From Comamonas testosteroni ATCC 11996 (lineage in GTDB: Bacteria > Pseudomonadota > Gammaproteobacteria > Burkholderiales > Burkholderiaceae_C): 64,000 nt of DNA. Location: NCBI RefSeq assembly GCF_000241525.1, contig NZ_AHIL01000012.1, forward strand, positions 62,001 to 126,000. The letters run 5' to 3'. The notes under the pieces are model-generated. The model searched no databases and had not been told where the DNA came from. It saw only the letters and a program-made list of their open reading frames with translations. Position numbers and translations under genes: made by a program. Below are positions 1 to 9,720 of the stretch, one piece after another (within the stretch, counting starts at the first letter, position 1; every line of letters starts with the position of its first letter).

Positions 1-211
1 TGGTGTTGATGCCCACATCGCGCTTGCCGGTCTGCAGCACTTCCTGGCCCGGGCCATGACCTTGCACCTCGGCCGAGGGCGAGTACACGCGCAGCAACTC
101 GAACGGGATGCGGAAAGTCTTGCCGTCCGAATAAGAGACCTCCAGCACGCGCGATGCACCATGCACGGTCAGCGACTGGGGGGTGGGAGTGTTGGCTTGC
201 AGTCCTGCCAT
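1..211 (-). CDS. DUF971 domain protein (C-terminus cut by window edge)
   Basis: Reading the minus strand from the ATG at 211 gives about 70 residues beginning MAGLQANTPTPQSL, then a beta-rich segment with RVLEVSYSDGKTFRIPFELLR and VYSPSAEVQGHGPGQEVL. This pattern is typical of DUF971, the domain related to the N-terminus of gamma-butyrobetaine hydroxylase. Free-standing DUF971 proteins are about 120-140 residues long, so roughly half is visible. Their role is not established. A purine-rich stretch (GGAGAAAG in the mRNA) precedes the ATG and supports this start. The HIT gene lies 74 bases upstream in the same orientation, so the two may share a transcript. Confidence 0.85.
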   Translation of the reverse strand, partial: MAGLQANTPTPQSLTVHGASRVLEVSYSDGKTFRIPFELLRVYSPSAEVQGHGPGQEVLQTGKRDVGINT

Positions 212-285
212 GGCTTTCTCCTAATCAATGCATAAAAGGGCAGCCTCAAGCTGCCCTTTGAATCTCCCGACGGAGACGAAAAACA

Positions 286-723
286 TCACGCGGCCCAGAG
301 GGTCAACGCCTTTTGCAGCACTTCATCCACCTGCGGCAGCTGGCGGGCAATCTCAGCTTCGCGCTCTTCATTGCGCTCGCGCTGGGCCGCAGCCCAGACC
401 GAAGCGGGAAAGTGGCTGTCCCAGTCATAGCGCGCAATCACATGCCAGTGCAGATGCGCCACCATGTTACCGAGAGCCGCCAGGTTGATCTTGGTCGGGG
501 CCAGCTGCTCGCGCAGCACGCGCTCCACCAGGGCCACGGCATCCATGCAGACAATGCGATCCGTCGCGCTCAGATCCGAGAACTCGGCCGCATGATCATT
601 CCAGACCACGCGATAGAAGGCCGGAAAGCCCTGCTCGGCGGCCCGGATCACACGCAGCTTGTCGCCGCGCCAGACCAGCGCACCGCCGTCGGCAGTGCAC
701 AGAGGACAATTTTCAACCAACAT
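286..723 (-). CDS. HIT family protein
   Basis: A 145-residue protein of the histidine-triad superfamily. The N-terminus carries the CPLC pair seen in this subgroup. The catalytic triad appears as HLHWH near residues 90-94, followed by VIARYDWDSHFP. HIT proteins hydrolyse or transfer nucleotides from nucleoside conjugates; the substrate of this branch is unknown. I chose the ATG at 723 because the only upstream in-frame start is a TTG at 741 that adds six residues with no family similarity. It is shorter and quite different from the second HIT protein of the window near 62.2 kb, so the two are not recent duplicates. Confidence 0.88.
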   Translation of the reverse strand: MLVENCPLCTADGGALVWRGDKLRVIRAAEQGFPAFYRVVWNDHAAEFSDLSATDRIVCMDAVALVERVLREQLAPTKINLAALGNMVAHLHWHVIARYDWDSHFPASVWAAAQRERNEEREAEIARQLPQVDEVLQKALTLWAA

Positions 724-784
724 CTGAAATCTCCATTGCAATGCGTCTTACCCACATCACTGCGATGTGACCCCTGCGCAGGCC

Positions 785-878
785 ACAGACACCGAGCAAG
801 GGCCTATGCCGGCCCCGCCGCCCCGCGCCGAGGGTGTCGCCCTCCTTTGGGAGAAGGCGCGAAGCGACTCAAGGGGCA
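785..878 (-). repeat. R1 dispersed intergenic repeat, copy 1
   Basis: Read on the minus strand, this starts with CCCCTTGAGTCGCTTCGCGCC right after the stop codon of the large oxidoreductase and ends with CCCTTGCTCGGTGTCTGTGGC. The same left end, central GGAGGGNGACGACACC-like core and right end CTTGCTCGGTGTCTC occur at 9550-9640, 40874-40992 and 42255-42350. Partial copies lie at 10674-10709 and 42564-42603. Confidence 0.75.
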
Positions 879-3800
879 TCACACCAGCACGCGCTCGATA
901 CCGCCCTGGTTGGCGCGATTGACATACTCGGCCATCCAGTTCTCGCCCAGAATGTCGCGCGCCATCTCGACCACGATGTAGTCGGCTTCGAGCAGCCCGT
1001 TGTTCAGGTCGTTGCCATAGCGGCTCAGGCCCTGCAGGCAGCTGGGGCAGCTGGTCAGGATCTTGACGTTGTCCTGAGCGCCCAGCTGACCGTTGTCGCG
1101 CAGCGCGGCCTCGCCCTTGCGGATTTCCTCGGTCTTGCGGAAGCGGATCTGCGTGGAGATGTCGGGACGCGTCACGCCCAGCGTGCCGGACTCGCCGCAG
1201 CAGCGCTCGCTCTTGAGCACGTTGTCACCCATCAAGGCCTTGACGGTCTTCATCGGGTCCTGCTGCTTCATGGGCGTATGGCAGGGGTCGTGGTACAGGT
1301 ACGAGCCCTTGTTCTGCAGCGTGATACCCTTTTCGAGCAGATATTCGTGGATGTCGATGATGCGGCAGCCGGGGAAAATCTTGTCGAACTGGTAGCCCTG
1401 CAGCTGGTCATAGCAGGTACCGCAGCTCACCACCACGGTCTTGATGTCCAGATAGTTGAGCGTGGTCGCCACACGGTGGAAGAGCACACGGTTGTCCGTG
1501 ATCATCTTCTCGGCCTTGTCGAACTGACCCGAGCCGCGCTGTGGATAGCCGCAGCACAGATAGCCGGGCGGCAGCACGGTCTGCACGCCGGCATGCCAGA
1601 GCATGGCCTGCGTGGCCAGACCCACCTGACTGAACAGGCGCTCGGAGCCGCAACCAGGGAAGTAGAACACCGCCTCGGTATCCGACTTGGTGGCCTGCGG
1701 GTCGCGGATGATGGGCACGTAATCCTTGTCTTCGATATCCAGCAAGGCGCGCGCCGTCTTGGTGGGCAGACCACCGGGCAGCTTCTTGTTGATGAAGTGG
1801 ATCACCTGCTCCTTGATGGGAGCCGTACCCACCGATGCGGGCGGATGCGCGGTCTGCTTCTTGGCAACAGCCCCCAGCACGTCGGCCGCCAGGCGCTGGG
1901 CCTTGAAGCCCACGCCCACCATGGCCGTGCGCATGAACTTGATGGTGTCGGGGTTGGTGGCATTGAGCATGGCCATGGCCAGCTTGTTGCCGGGACGGAA
2001 GCTCTTCTTGTCCATCTTGCGCAGCAGATTGCGCATATTCATGGTCACGTCGCCGAAGTCGATCTTGACCGGGCAGGGGTTGAAGCACTTGTGGCAGACC
2101 GTGCAGTGGTCGGCCACATCTTCGAATTCCTGCCAGTGCTTGATGGACACGCCACGGCGTGTCTGCTCTTCGTAGAGGAAGGCCTCCACCAGCAGCGAGG
2201 TGGCCAGGATCTTGTTGCGCGGCGAGTACAGCAGATTGGCGCGCGGCACATGGGTGGCGCACACGGGCTTGCACTTGCCGCAGCGCAGGCAGTCCTTGAC
2301 GGAGTTGGCGATGGCGCCGATGTCCGACTGCTGCATGATGATGGATTCATAACCCATCAGGCCAAAGCTGGGCGTGTAGGCGTTGGTCAGGTCGGCAAAC
2401 ATCAGCGACTCGCGCGGCGAGCGACCGTCGTGACTCTGGTGCGCCAGGGCATCCCACTCTTCGTTGCGGATCAGCTTGCCCTTGTTGAAGCGGCCTTCGG
2501 GGTCCACACGCTTCTTGTAATCGGCAAACGGTGCCAGCTCGGCATCCGAGAGGAATTCCAGCTTGGTGATGCCGATGCCGTGCTCACCCGAGATCACGCC
2601 GTCCAGACTGCGCGCCAGCTCCATGATGCGGGCCACGGCTTCGTGCGCGGTCTGCAGCATTTCATAGTCGTCGGAGTTGACAGGGATGTTGGTGTGCACA
2701 TTGCCGTCACCGGCGTGCATGTGCAGCGCCACCCAGACACGGCCCTTGAGCACCTTCTGGTGAATCTCGTTGACGGACTCGCGCAGCGGCTGGAAGGCAG
2801 CGCCCGCGAAAATCTTGGACAGCGGCTCCTTGAGCTGGGTCTTCCAGCTCGCACGCAGGCGGTGATCCTGCAGCTCGGGGAACAGCGTGGCCACGCCGTC
2901 CAGCCAGCCCTGCCAGAGCTCGCGCACCTCGGCCACCAGCGCCAGAGCCTGCTGCACGCGGTCTTCCAGCAGCTCGGCGCTGGGGATGTCTCCGGCATCG
3001 TCGCTCTTGCCCAGAGGCAGGTCGGAGTGCCTGAAGAAACCGCTCAGCTCGTCGCAGAGCTTGAGCTTGTTGCGCAGCGACAGCTCGATATTGATGCGCT
3101 CGATGCCATCGGTGTACTCGGCCATGCGCGGCAGAGGAATCACCACGTCTTCGTTGATCTTGAAGGCGTTGGTGTGGCGCGAGATCGCGGCCGTGCGCTT
3201 GCGGTCCAGCCAGAACTTCTTGCGCGCCTCGGCGCTGACGGCGGTAAAGCCTTCGCCGTTGCGCGAATTGGCAATGCGCACCACCTCGGCCGCCACGCGG
3301 GCCACTTCGTCGGCGTCGTCACCGGCGATATCGCCCAGCAACACCATCTTGGGCAGATGGCCGTTGCCCTTCTTGCTCTTGGTCGCGTAGCCCACGGCCT
3401 TGAGGTAGCGGTCGTCCAGGTGTTCGAGACCGGCAAGCAGCACGCCCGAGCGCTTTTGCTCGGCGAACATGTAGTCCTTGATCTCGACGATGGAGGGCAC
3501 GGCATCCTTGGCATTGCCGAAGAATTCCATGCACACGGTACGCGTATGCGCCGGCATGCGGTGGACCACCCAGCGCGCGCTGGTGATCAGGCCGTCCGTA
3601 CCTTCCTTCTGGATGCCGGGCAGACCCGAGAGGAATTTGTCGGTCACGTCCTTGCCCAGGCCTTCCTTGCGGAAGGTGTGGCCGGGAATGTCCAGGCGCT
3701 CGGTGCGCACATGGGTCTTGCCGTCCGCCTCGAAGTACTTCAGCTCGAAGCAGGCCATCTCGGCATCGTGAATCTTGCCGAGGTTGTGATCCAGACGCGT

Positions 3801-4796
3801 GACTTCCAGCCACTGCGCATCGGGCGTGACCATGCGCCAGGACACCAGATTGTCCAGGGCCGTGCCCCAGAGCACGGCCTTTTTGCCGCCCGCGTTCATG
3901 GCGATGTTGCCGCCGATGCAGGAGGCCTCGATGGAGGTCGGATCCACGGCAAACACAAAGCCGCCGCGCTCGGCCGCATCGGCCACGCGCTGTGTCACCA
4001 CCCCGGCTTCGGAGTAGATGGTGGGCACTTCGTGATCCACGCCGGGAATCATGCGCATCTCGACTTCGCTCAGCGCTTCCAGCTTCTCGGTGTTGATGAC
4101 CACCGAGCGCCAGGTCAAAGGTATGGCGCCACCCGTATAGCCGGTACCGCCTCCGCGCGGAATGATGGTCAGACCGAGTTCGATACAGCCCTTGACCAGA
4201 CCGGCCATCTCGGCTTCGGTATCGGGCGTCAGCACGACAAACGGGTACTCGACGCGCCAGTCGGTCGCATCGGTCACATGGGCCACGCGCGACAGACCGT
4301 CGAACTTGATGTTGTCCTTGGCGGTGTATCGACGCAGCGTCTTCTGCGCACGGCGGCGCAGCTGCTCTGCCTCGACAAAAGTGGCGTTGAATTCATGCAC
4401 GGCGCGGTGGGCCGCTTCCACCAGCTGGCCCACCAGCTGATCGCGCAGCGCATCCTCATTGGGCTCGCGACGCTTGTCGATCTCGGCCAGGCGATGCTCC
4501 AGCGCCTCGACCAGCGACTTGCGGCGGTCGGGGTTGTGGATCAGATCGTCCTGAAGATAGGGATTGCGCTGCACAACCCAGATATCCCCCAGCACTTCGT
4601 AGAGCATGCGGGCAGATCGGCCGGTTCGGCGTTCCTGACGCAGCTGATTGAGCACATCCCACATGGATGAGCCCAGCAGACGAATCACAATCTCACGGTC
4701 AGAGAACGATGTGTAGTTATAGGGAATCTCGCGCAGTCGTGCGGGTTCGGCAGCCTGTGCCTGGAGGGCGGCAGCCAACGCAATCGGTACATTCAT
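879..4796 (-). CDS. Giant FAD/4Fe-4S oxidoreductase (DUF3683 + GlcD-like + GlcF-like fusion)
   Basis: A 1305-residue single-chain enzyme. The N-terminal 140 residues are DUF3683-like ([16 protein letters not shown]). Next comes an FAD-binding type-4 domain with [11 protein letters not shown] near residue 212, and an FAD-oxidase C-terminal domain with [10 protein letters not shown] near 690 and GEHGIGITK. Two 4Fe-4S clusters follow ([11 protein letters not shown] near 833, [12 protein letters not shown] near 897). The last third carries CCG-type cysteine modules ([32 protein letters not shown]). The order matches D-2-hydroxyacid dehydrogenases (D-lactate or glycolate type) fused to their Fe-S subunit, so I infer oxidation of a 2-hydroxyacid with electrons passed to the quinone pool. 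The substrate cannot be read from sequence. The ATG at 4796 is preferred over the GTG at 4832. Confidence 0.9.
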   Translation of the reverse strand: MNVPIALAAALQAQAAEPARLREIPYNYTSFSDREIVIRLLGSSMWDVLNQLRQERRTGRSARMLYEVLGDIWVVQRNPYLQDDLIHNPDRRKSLVEALEHRLAEIDKRREPNEDALRDQLVGQLVEAAHRAVHEFNATFVEAEQLRRRAQKTLRRYTAKDNIKFDGLSRVAHVTDATDWRVEYPFVVLTPDTEAEMAGLVKGCIELGLTIIPRGGGTGYTGGAIPLTWRSVVINTEKLEALSEVEMRMIPGVDHEVPTIYSEAGVVTQRVADAAERGGFVFAVDPTSIEASCIGGNIAMNAGGKKAVLWGTALDNLVSWRMVTPDAQWLEVTRLDHNLGKIHDAEMACFELKYFEADGKTHVRTERLDIPGHTFRKEGLGKDVTDKFLSGLPGIQKEGTDGLITSARWVVHRMPAHTRTVCMEFFGNAKDAVPSIVEIKDYMFAEQKRSGVLLAGLEHLDDRYLKAVGYATKSKKGNGHLPKMVLLGDIAGDDADEVARVAAEVVRIANSRNGEGFTAVSAEARKKFWLDRKRTAAISRHTNAFKINEDVVIPLPRMAEYTDGIERINIELSLRNKLKLCDELSGFFRHSDLPLGKSDDAGDIPSAELLEDRVQQALALVAEVRELWQGWLDGVATLFPELQDHRLRASWKTQLKEPLSKIFAGAAFQPLRESVNEIHQKVLKGRVWVALHMHAGDGNVHTNIPVNSDDYEMLQTAHEAVARIMELARSLDGVISGEHGIGITKLEFLSDAELAPFADYKKRVDPEGRFNKGKLIRNEEWDALAHQSHDGRSPRESLMFADLTNAYTPSFGLMGYESIIMQQSDIGAIANSVKDCLRCGKCKPVCATHVPRANLLYSPRNKILATSLLVEAFLYEEQTRRGVSIKHWQEFEDVADHCTVCHKCFNPCPVKIDFGDVTMNMRNLLRKMDKKSFRPGNKLAMAMLNATNPDTIKFMRTAMVGVGFKAQRLAADVLGAVAKKQTAHPPASVGTAPIKEQVIHFINKKLPGGLPTKTARALLDIEDKDYVPIIRDPQATKSDTEAVFYFPGCGSERLFSQVGLATQAMLWHAGVQTVLPPGYLCCGYPQRGSGQFDKAEKMITDNRVLFHRVATTLNYLDIKTVVVSCGTCYDQLQGYQFDKIFPGCRIIDIHEYLLEKGITLQNKGSYLYHDPCHTPMKQQDPMKTVKALMGDNVLKSERCCGESGTLGVTRPDISTQIRFRKTEEIRKGEAALRDNGQLGAQDNVKILTSCPSCLQGLSRYGNDLNNGLLEADYIVVEMARDILGENWMAEYVNRANQGGIERVLV

Positions 4797-5299
4797 GGGG
4801 GTAGACCGTGTCGGGCGCCCTCTGTGTGGCACCCCTAAGCCAGTGGGATGACGATTTTAAGCGACGGCGGCTCAGCCATGCTTTGCTATGGGTTCTGAGT
4901 GGCCAGCCCTGCTATCGCCAAAGCAGCAAGCCCCTCCGGCATTCCCCAGGCGATTCGCCGCATGGCAGTGCACAAAGGCGCTGCGAACCCGTTCACCGCT
5001 GCACGCAGCCCAATGGTAGATGAATCTTCCATAGGCTATTTAGACAAAAATCATACATTTCCGAATCAAAAACAACTCAATACGAAAGACTACCAACAAC
5101 AAACGAAATGCCGTTGACCTAGAATGGCGCAGCTTCGCGCACCATCAGATGTCACCGGATCGTCATACAAAGGCTTGTGACTGCGGGTTCTGCCCATGGT
5201 GCGGCGCGTTGCCCATGCAAACAATGACATCCATATGTCATACGGATGACTTAGTGTGCATCACCGCATATTTCGTCAACGATCGTTAGAGGAGCCTTC
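4797..5299. other. Intergenic control region between the oxidoreductase and ugpB
   Basis: About 500 bases without a convincing gene. The stretch 5041-5110 is strongly AT-rich compared with its surroundings. The ugpB-proximal end holds a Pho-box-like triple repeat, a weak -10 (CATATT at 5267), the perfect palindrome AACGATCGTT at 5278-5287 and a good ribosome binding site (AGAGGAG, 5288-5294). I see nothing assignable in 4840-5030. Confidence 0.6.
5224..5252 (+). promoter_or_regulatory. Pho-box-like triple direct repeat upstream of ugpB
   Basis: Three 7-mers, ATGACAT (5224), ATGTCAT (5235) and ATGACTT (5246), are each separated by four bases, giving the 11-base period of PhoB sites. The middle unit matches the known CTGTCAT half-site at 6 of 7 positions and the flanking ones at 5 and 4. 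The block sits about 14 bases upstream of a possible -10. The first two units also form an inverted repeat, so another regulator is possible. Confidence 0.5.
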
Positions 5300-6613
5300 A
5301 TGCAATTCAAGCAACTGGCCATGGCCGCCGCCGTCGCCGCTACTACTTTCTCGGCACAAGCCGTCACCGAAATCCAATGGTGGCACTCGATGACTGCCGT
5401 GAATAACGAGTGGGTCAATGACCTGGCCAAGCAGTTCAACGAAAGCCAGAAGGATTACAAGGTCGTGCCCACGTTCAAGGGCGTGTACGACGAATCCATG
5501 ACAGCCGCGATTGCAGCCTTCCGCTCGGGCAACGCCCCTCACATCCTGCAGGTGTTTGAAGTGGGTACAGCCACCATGATGGCCTCCAAGGGCGCGACCG
5601 TGCCCGTGGGCAAGGTGATGCAGGACGCCGGCGTCGCTTTCGACCCCAAGGCCTATATCCCCGCCGTGGCCGGTTACTACACGGCCCCCAACGGCCAGAT
5701 GCTGAGCTTCCCCTTCAACAGCTCGACAACCATCTTCTACTACAACAAGGACGCCTTCAAGAAGGCCGGCCTGAACCCCGACGTCGCCCCCAAGACCTGG
5801 CCCGAAGTCTTTGCTGCCGCCAAGAAGCTCAAGGAAAGCGGCCACAGCTGCCCCATGACCCTGGCATGGCAAGGCTGGACCCAGCTGGAGTCCTTCTCCA
5901 CCTGGCACAACGTGGAATTCGCCACCGAGCACAACGGTCTGAGCGCCAACGGCTACAAGGCGCGCATGAAGATCAACTCGCCTTTGCACGTCAAGCACAT
6001 CGACAACCTGGCCGCAGCGGCCAAGGCCGGCGAGTTTGTCTACAAGGGTCGCGCCTCCACTTCCCAGGCTTCGTTCACCGCGGGTGAATGCGCCATGATC
6101 CAGACTTCGTCCGGCTTCTACGGCGATGTGGCCAAGAACGCCAAGTTCAACTACGCCCTGGCTCCCCTGCCCTACTATCCCGATGTCAAGGGCGCTCCCC
6201 AGAACACCGTGATCGGCGGCGCTTCGCTGTGGGTCATGGCCGGCAAGAAGGCCGAAGAGTACAAGGGCGTGGCCAAGTTCTTCGAATTCCTGTCGCAGAC
6301 CAAGGTGCAGGCCGCTTCGCACCAGCGCACCGGCTACCTGCCCGTGACCATGGCGGCCTATGACCTGACCGAAAAGTCCGGTTTCTACGCCAAGCACCCC
6401 GGCACCGACACCGCCGTGACGCAGATGATCCGCAAGGTGACCGACAACTCGCGCGGCATCCGTCTGGGCAACTACGTGCAGATCCGTACCATCGAGGATG
6501 AAGAACTCGAACAGGTGTGGGCTGGCAAGAAGACCGGCAAGCAGGCGCTGGACTCCATCGTGAGCCGTGGCAACGAACTGCTGGCTCGCTTCGAGCGCTC
6601 CTACAAACAGTAA
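5300..6613 (+). CDS. ugpB: sn-Glycerol-3-phosphate ABC transporter, periplasmic binding protein
   Basis: A 437-residue extracellular solute-binding protein (family 1). It has a Sec signal peptide (MQFKQLAMAAAVAATTFSAQAV; cleavage near residue 21) followed by EIQWWHSMTAVNNEWVNDLAKQF, characteristic of UgpB. Later landmarks are FNSSTTIFYYNKDAFKKAGL and GGASLWVMAGK. It captures glycerol-3-phosphate, and often glycerophosphodiesters, in the periplasm and delivers it to UgpA/UgpE. The start is fixed by AGAGGAG six bases upstream. It is first in a ugpBAEC-ugpQ gene set, and two hairpins follow its stop codon, which probably raise the amount of this protein relative to the membrane subunits. Confidence 0.95.
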   Translation: MQFKQLAMAAAVAATTFSAQAVTEIQWWHSMTAVNNEWVNDLAKQFNESQKDYKVVPTFKGVYDESMTAAIAAFRSGNAPHILQVFEVGTATMMASKGATVPVGKVMQDAGVAFDPKAYIPAVAGYYTAPNGQMLSFPFNSSTTIFYYNKDAFKKAGLNPDVAPKTWPEVFAAAKKLKESGHSCPMTLAWQGWTQLESFSTWHNVEFATEHNGLSANGYKARMKINSPLHVKHIDNLAAAAKAGEFVYKGRASTSQASFTAGECAMIQTSSGFYGDVAKNAKFNYALAPLPYYPDVKGAPQNTVIGGASLWVMAGKKAEEYKGVAKFFEFLSQTKVQAASHQRTGYLPVTMAAYDLTEKSGFYAKHPGTDTAVTQMIRKVTDNSRGIRLGNYVQIRTIEDEELEQVWAGKKTGKQALDSIVSRGNELLARFERSYKQ

Positions 6614-6621
6614 ACCCTCCA

Positions 6622-6659
6622 GGCACCCGCAAGGGTGCCGCCAAGGCCTGCGGGGCCTT
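6622..6659 (+). other. Tandem hairpins between ugpB and ugpA
   Basis: GGCACCC-GCAA-GGGTGCC (6622-6639) is followed by AAGGCC-N5-GGCCTT (6643-6659). Neither is followed by a T run; a run of seven T occurs only at 6716-6722 without a strong stem before it. This looks like an mRNA-stabilising or partially terminating intercistronic structure, as in many binding-protein operons. Confidence 0.6.
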
Positions 6660-6735
6660 CAAACAAGGCTCTGCACCCCCAAATACCCCGTTGACTGCAC
6701 CCAGGCTCCGGCGGTTTTTTTATTTGTAACTCCTC

Positions 6736-7617
6736 ATGGAAAAACGCGTTCTTTTCCGATCCAAGTGGCTTCCCTGGGTGCTGATCGCCCCCCAGCTACT
6801 GATCATCGGCATCTTCTTCTTCTGGCCCGCCGGTCAGGCTGTGCTCCAGTCATTCCAGATGGAAGACGCGTTCGGCATGAGTACCGAATGGGTTGGCCTG
6901 GACAACTTCCGCCAGTTGTTCGCCGACCCCACCTATCTGAATTCCTTCAAACGCACGGCACTGTTCTCCGTGCTGGTGGCCGGCGTCGGCATTGCCGTTT
7001 CGCTGGCTCTGGCCATCTTTGCGGATCGCATCATCCGCTTTGCCATGGTCTACAAGACCTTGCTGATCATCCCCTACGCAGTGGCTCCCGTGATTGCGGG
7101 CGTGCTGTGGGTCTTCATGTTCTCGCCCTCCATCGGTGTGGTGACCCATTACATGGGCAAGCTGGGCTATGAATGGAACCATCTGATGAACGAAAACCAG
7201 GCCATGGCCCTGATCGTCATCACCTCGGTGTGGAAACAGATTTCCTACAACTTCCTGTTCTTCCTCGCCGGGCTGCAGTCCATTCCCAAGGCACTGATCG
7301 AAGCCGCGTCCATCGACGGTGCCGGCCCATGGCGCCGCTTCTGGAACATCCAACTGCCGCTGCTCTCGCCCACCACCTTCTTCCTGCTGGTGATCAACGT
7401 CGTCTACGCCTTCTTCGACACCTTCGGCATCATTGATGCAGCCACGCAGGGCGGCCCCGGCCAGTCGACATCGATTCTGGTCTACAAGGTCTACCAGGAC
7501 GGTTTCAAGGCGCTGGACCTGGGCGGCTCCGCAGCCCAGTCCGTGATCCTGATGCTGATTGTTGTCGTGCTGACTGTGATCCAGTTCCGCTATGTTGAAA
7601 AGAAAGTGCAGTACTGA
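6736..7617 (+). CDS. ugpA: sn-Glycerol-3-phosphate ABC transporter, permease UgpA
   Basis: A 293-residue inner-membrane permease with six predicted hydrophobic spans. It carries the binding-protein-dependent transport EAA loop, seen as EAASIDGAGPWRRFWNIQLP near residues 194-213, which docks on the ATPase. The N-terminus (MEKRVLFRSKWLPWVLIAPQ) and final FRYVEKKVQY are typical of UgpA. The gene follows ugpB after a 122-base gap with hairpins and ends two bases before ugpE, so UgpA and UgpE are almost certainly translated from the same message and form the heterodimeric pore. Confidence 0.94.
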   Translation: MEKRVLFRSKWLPWVLIAPQLLIIGIFFFWPAGQAVLQSFQMEDAFGMSTEWVGLDNFRQLFADPTYLNSFKRTALFSVLVAGVGIAVSLALAIFADRIIRFAMVYKTLLIIPYAVAPVIAGVLWVFMFSPSIGVVTHYMGKLGYEWNHLMNENQAMALIVITSVWKQISYNFLFFLAGLQSIPKALIEAASIDGAGPWRRFWNIQLPLLSPTTFFLLVINVVYAFFDTFGIIDAATQGGPGQSTSILVYKVYQDGFKALDLGGSAAQSVILMLIVVVLTVIQFRYVEKKVQY

Positions 7618-7619
7618 TC

Positions 7620-8468
7620 ATGGTCGATCGTAATCCCTGGCTTGCCTTCATCTCCCACGCCGTGCTGCTGCTGGGTGTGGCCATCGTGGCCTTCCCGCTG
7701 TATCTGGCGCTGGTCGCATCCACCCATACGGCGGACGCCATCGTGCAGTCCCCCATGCCGCTGCTGCCCGGCTCGCACATGTGGGAAAACTACCGCGAAG
7801 CCCTGCTCGGCTCGGGCAAGCTCGGCTCCAACACCAATGTCGTGCAGATGATGTGGGTGAGCTTTGTCGTGGCCATGGTCATCACCGTGGGCAAGATCGC
7901 CATCTCGCTGCTGTCGGCCTTTGCCATCGTCTACTTCCGCTTCCCGTTCAAGATGGTCTGCTTCTGGGCGATTTTCCTGACCCTGATGCTGCCCGTGGAA
8001 GTGCGTATCCTGCCCACCTACAAGGTCGTGGCCGAGCTGGGAATGCTCAACAGCTACGCCGGCCTGACCCTGCCGCTGATTGCTTCGGCAACCGCCACCT
8101 TCCTGTTCCGTCAGTTCTTCCTGACCGTGCCGGACGAGCTGGTGGAAGCTGCCCGCATCGACGGCGCCGGCGCCATGCGTTTTTTCAAGGACATTCTGGT
8201 GCCCTTGTCCAAGACCTCGATTGCCGCGCTGTTCGTGATCCAGTTCATCTACGGCTGGAACCAGTACCTGTGGCCGCTGCTGATGACCACCTCGGAGGAC
8301 ATGTACCCCGTGGTGATCGGCATCAAGCGCATGCTGGCCGGCGGCGAAGCCGCTGTGGACTGGAACATTGTGATGGCGACCGCCATTCTGGCCATGCTGC
8401 CCCCGACAGCCGTGGTGATGCTGATGCAAAAGTGGTTCGTCAAAGGCCTGGTGGATACCGAGAAATAA
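7620..8468 (+). CDS. ugpE: sn-Glycerol-3-phosphate ABC transporter, permease UgpE
   Basis: A 282-residue partner permease with six hydrophobic segments. The EAA loop reads EAARIDGAGAMRFFKDILVP near residues 178-197, and the protein ends KWFVKGLVDTEK as in UgpE proteins. The ATG lies two bases after the ugpA TGA, indicating translational coupling. Together with UgpA it forms the channel for glycerol-3-phosphate. The gap to ugpC is 65 bases and holds no terminator. Confidence 0.94.
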   Translation: MVDRNPWLAFISHAVLLLGVAIVAFPLYLALVASTHTADAIVQSPMPLLPGSHMWENYREALLGSGKLGSNTNVVQMMWVSFVVAMVITVGKIAISLLSAFAIVYFRFPFKMVCFWAIFLTLMLPVEVRILPTYKVVAELGMLNSYAGLTLPLIASATATFLFRQFFLTVPDELVEAARIDGAGAMRFFKDILVPLSKTSIAALFVIQFIYGWNQYLWPLLMTTSEDMYPVVIGIKRMLAGGEAAVDWNIVMATAILAMLPPTAVVMLMQKWFVKGLVDTEK

Positions 8469-8533
8469 AGCTCGCCCCCACTGCCTCCACCACCTTCTTT
8501 TGACCCATTGAACGAATACCTGGAATACCTCTC

Positions 8534-9541
8534 ATGGCATCCATCTCCCTGAAGAACATCGTCAAGCGCTACGGCACCGGCAAGTCCGCCGTACCCGTCA
8601 TCCACGGCATCAACGTCGAGATCAACGACGGCGAATTCATCGTGCTGGTCGGCCCCTCGGGCTGCGGCAAGTCCACCCTGCTGCGCATGATCGCGGGCCT
8701 GGAAGAAATCACCGACGGCGACCTACTGATCGGCAGCAACAAGGTCAACGACCTGGAGCCCGCCAAGCGCAATATCGCCATGGTGTTCCAGAACTACGCG
8801 CTCTACCCCCACATGAGCAACTACGAGAACATGGCCTACGGCCTGAAGCTCGCCAAGGTGCCCGAAGACGAGATCAAGCGCCGTGTGGACAAGGCCGCCA
8901 AGATTCTGGAACTGAGCCACCTGCTGGACCGCAAGCCCCGCCAACTCTCTGGCGGCCAGCGCCAGCGCGTGGCCATGGGCCGCGCCATCGTGCGCCAGCC
9001 CCAGGTGTTCCTGTTCGACGAACCCCTGTCCAATCTGGATGCCAAGCTGCGCGGCCAGACTCGCCTGGAAATCCAGAAGCTGCACGCCGAGCTGGGCATC
9101 ACCAGCCTGTTCGTGACCCATGACCAGGTCGAGGCCATGACCCTGGCCCAGCGCATGGTGGTGATGAACGGCGGCAATGTGGAGCAGTTCGGCACGCCCG
9201 AAGAGGTCTATCACACACCCGCCTCCACCTTTGTGGCGGGCTTTATCGGTTCGCCTCCCATGAACCTGCTCAAGCACTCGCCCAACGGCAAGCCCGGCAT
9301 GATTCTTGGCATCCGTCCCGAGCATATCGACCTGGTGGAAGCCGGCGGCGTGGAGTTCAAGGTCCAGACCGTGGAACTGCTGGGCGCCGAACGCCTGCTC
9401 TACGGCAAGGTGGGCGACGAAGACGTCACCGTCCGTGTGGAAGAAGGCAAGCCCTATCCCAAGCCCGGTGACACAGCCCGCATCTCGGCGCGCGAAGACC
9501 GCCTGCACTGGTTCAACGCCGAAACCGGCAAACGCGCCTAA
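8534..9541 (+). CDS. ugpC: sn-Glycerol-3-phosphate ABC transporter, ATP-binding protein
   Basis: A 335-residue ABC ATPase. Walker A is GPSGCGKST (residues 40-48), the signature LSGGQ is at 138-142, Walker B is VFLFDEP near 158, and the H-loop is [12 protein letters not shown]-terminal regulatory (TOBE/MalK-like) domain follows, with [14 protein letters not shown]. It energises UgpA/UgpE. In E. coli the C-terminal domain of UgpC mediates inhibition by phosphate and UgpQ associates with it; the presence of ugpQ downstream fits that arrangement. An R1 repeat begins nine bases after the stop codon. Confidence 0.95.
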   Translation: MASISLKNIVKRYGTGKSAVPVIHGINVEINDGEFIVLVGPSGCGKSTLLRMIAGLEEITDGDLLIGSNKVNDLEPAKRNIAMVFQNYALYPHMSNYENMAYGLKLAKVPEDEIKRRVDKAAKILELSHLLDRKPRQLSGGQRQRVAMGRAIVRQPQVFLFDEPLSNLDAKLRGQTRLEIQKLHAELGITSLFVTHDQVEAMTLAQRMVVMNGGNVEQFGTPEEVYHTPASTFVAGFIGSPPMNLLKHSPNGKPGMILGIRPEHIDLVEAGGVEFKVQTVELLGAERLLYGKVGDEDVTVRVEEGKPYPKPGDTARISAREDRLHWFNAETGKRA

Positions 9542-9549
9542 ATCGAAAC

Positions 9550-9640
9550 TCCCCCTGAGCGGCTGCGCCGCTTCCCCCTCTCTCGCTACGCGGGAGGGGG
9601 ACGACACCTTCGCCGCAAGGCGGCTCTTGCTCGGTGTCTC
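9550..9640 (+). repeat. R1 dispersed intergenic repeat, copy 2
   Basis: Starts TCCCCCTGAGCGGCTGCGCC with an immediate small hairpin (GAGCGGC/GCCGCTT), continues through CTCTCTCGC and GGGAGGGGGACGACACC, and ends CTTGCTCGGTGTCTCTG. It sits in the ugpC-ugpQ gap, directly after the ugpC stop codon, and could attenuate ugpQ expression. Confidence 0.8.
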
Positions 9641-9720
9641 TGAGATGGGTTGCGCCAGTTCTCATCGACGCGCCCAAAGCTACCCTGAAGTATGAAGCCG
9701 CAAACTTTGTTGGACTCACT

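Noticed and set aside
834..4670. A long open frame on the plus strand opposite the giant oxidoreductase
   Set aside because: It is rich in His, Val, Leu and Gly with no family pattern, and mirrors the codon bias of the real gene on the other strand.
6700..6730. Terminator between ugpB and ugpA from the run of T at 6716
   Set aside because: No adequate GC stem directly precedes the T run.
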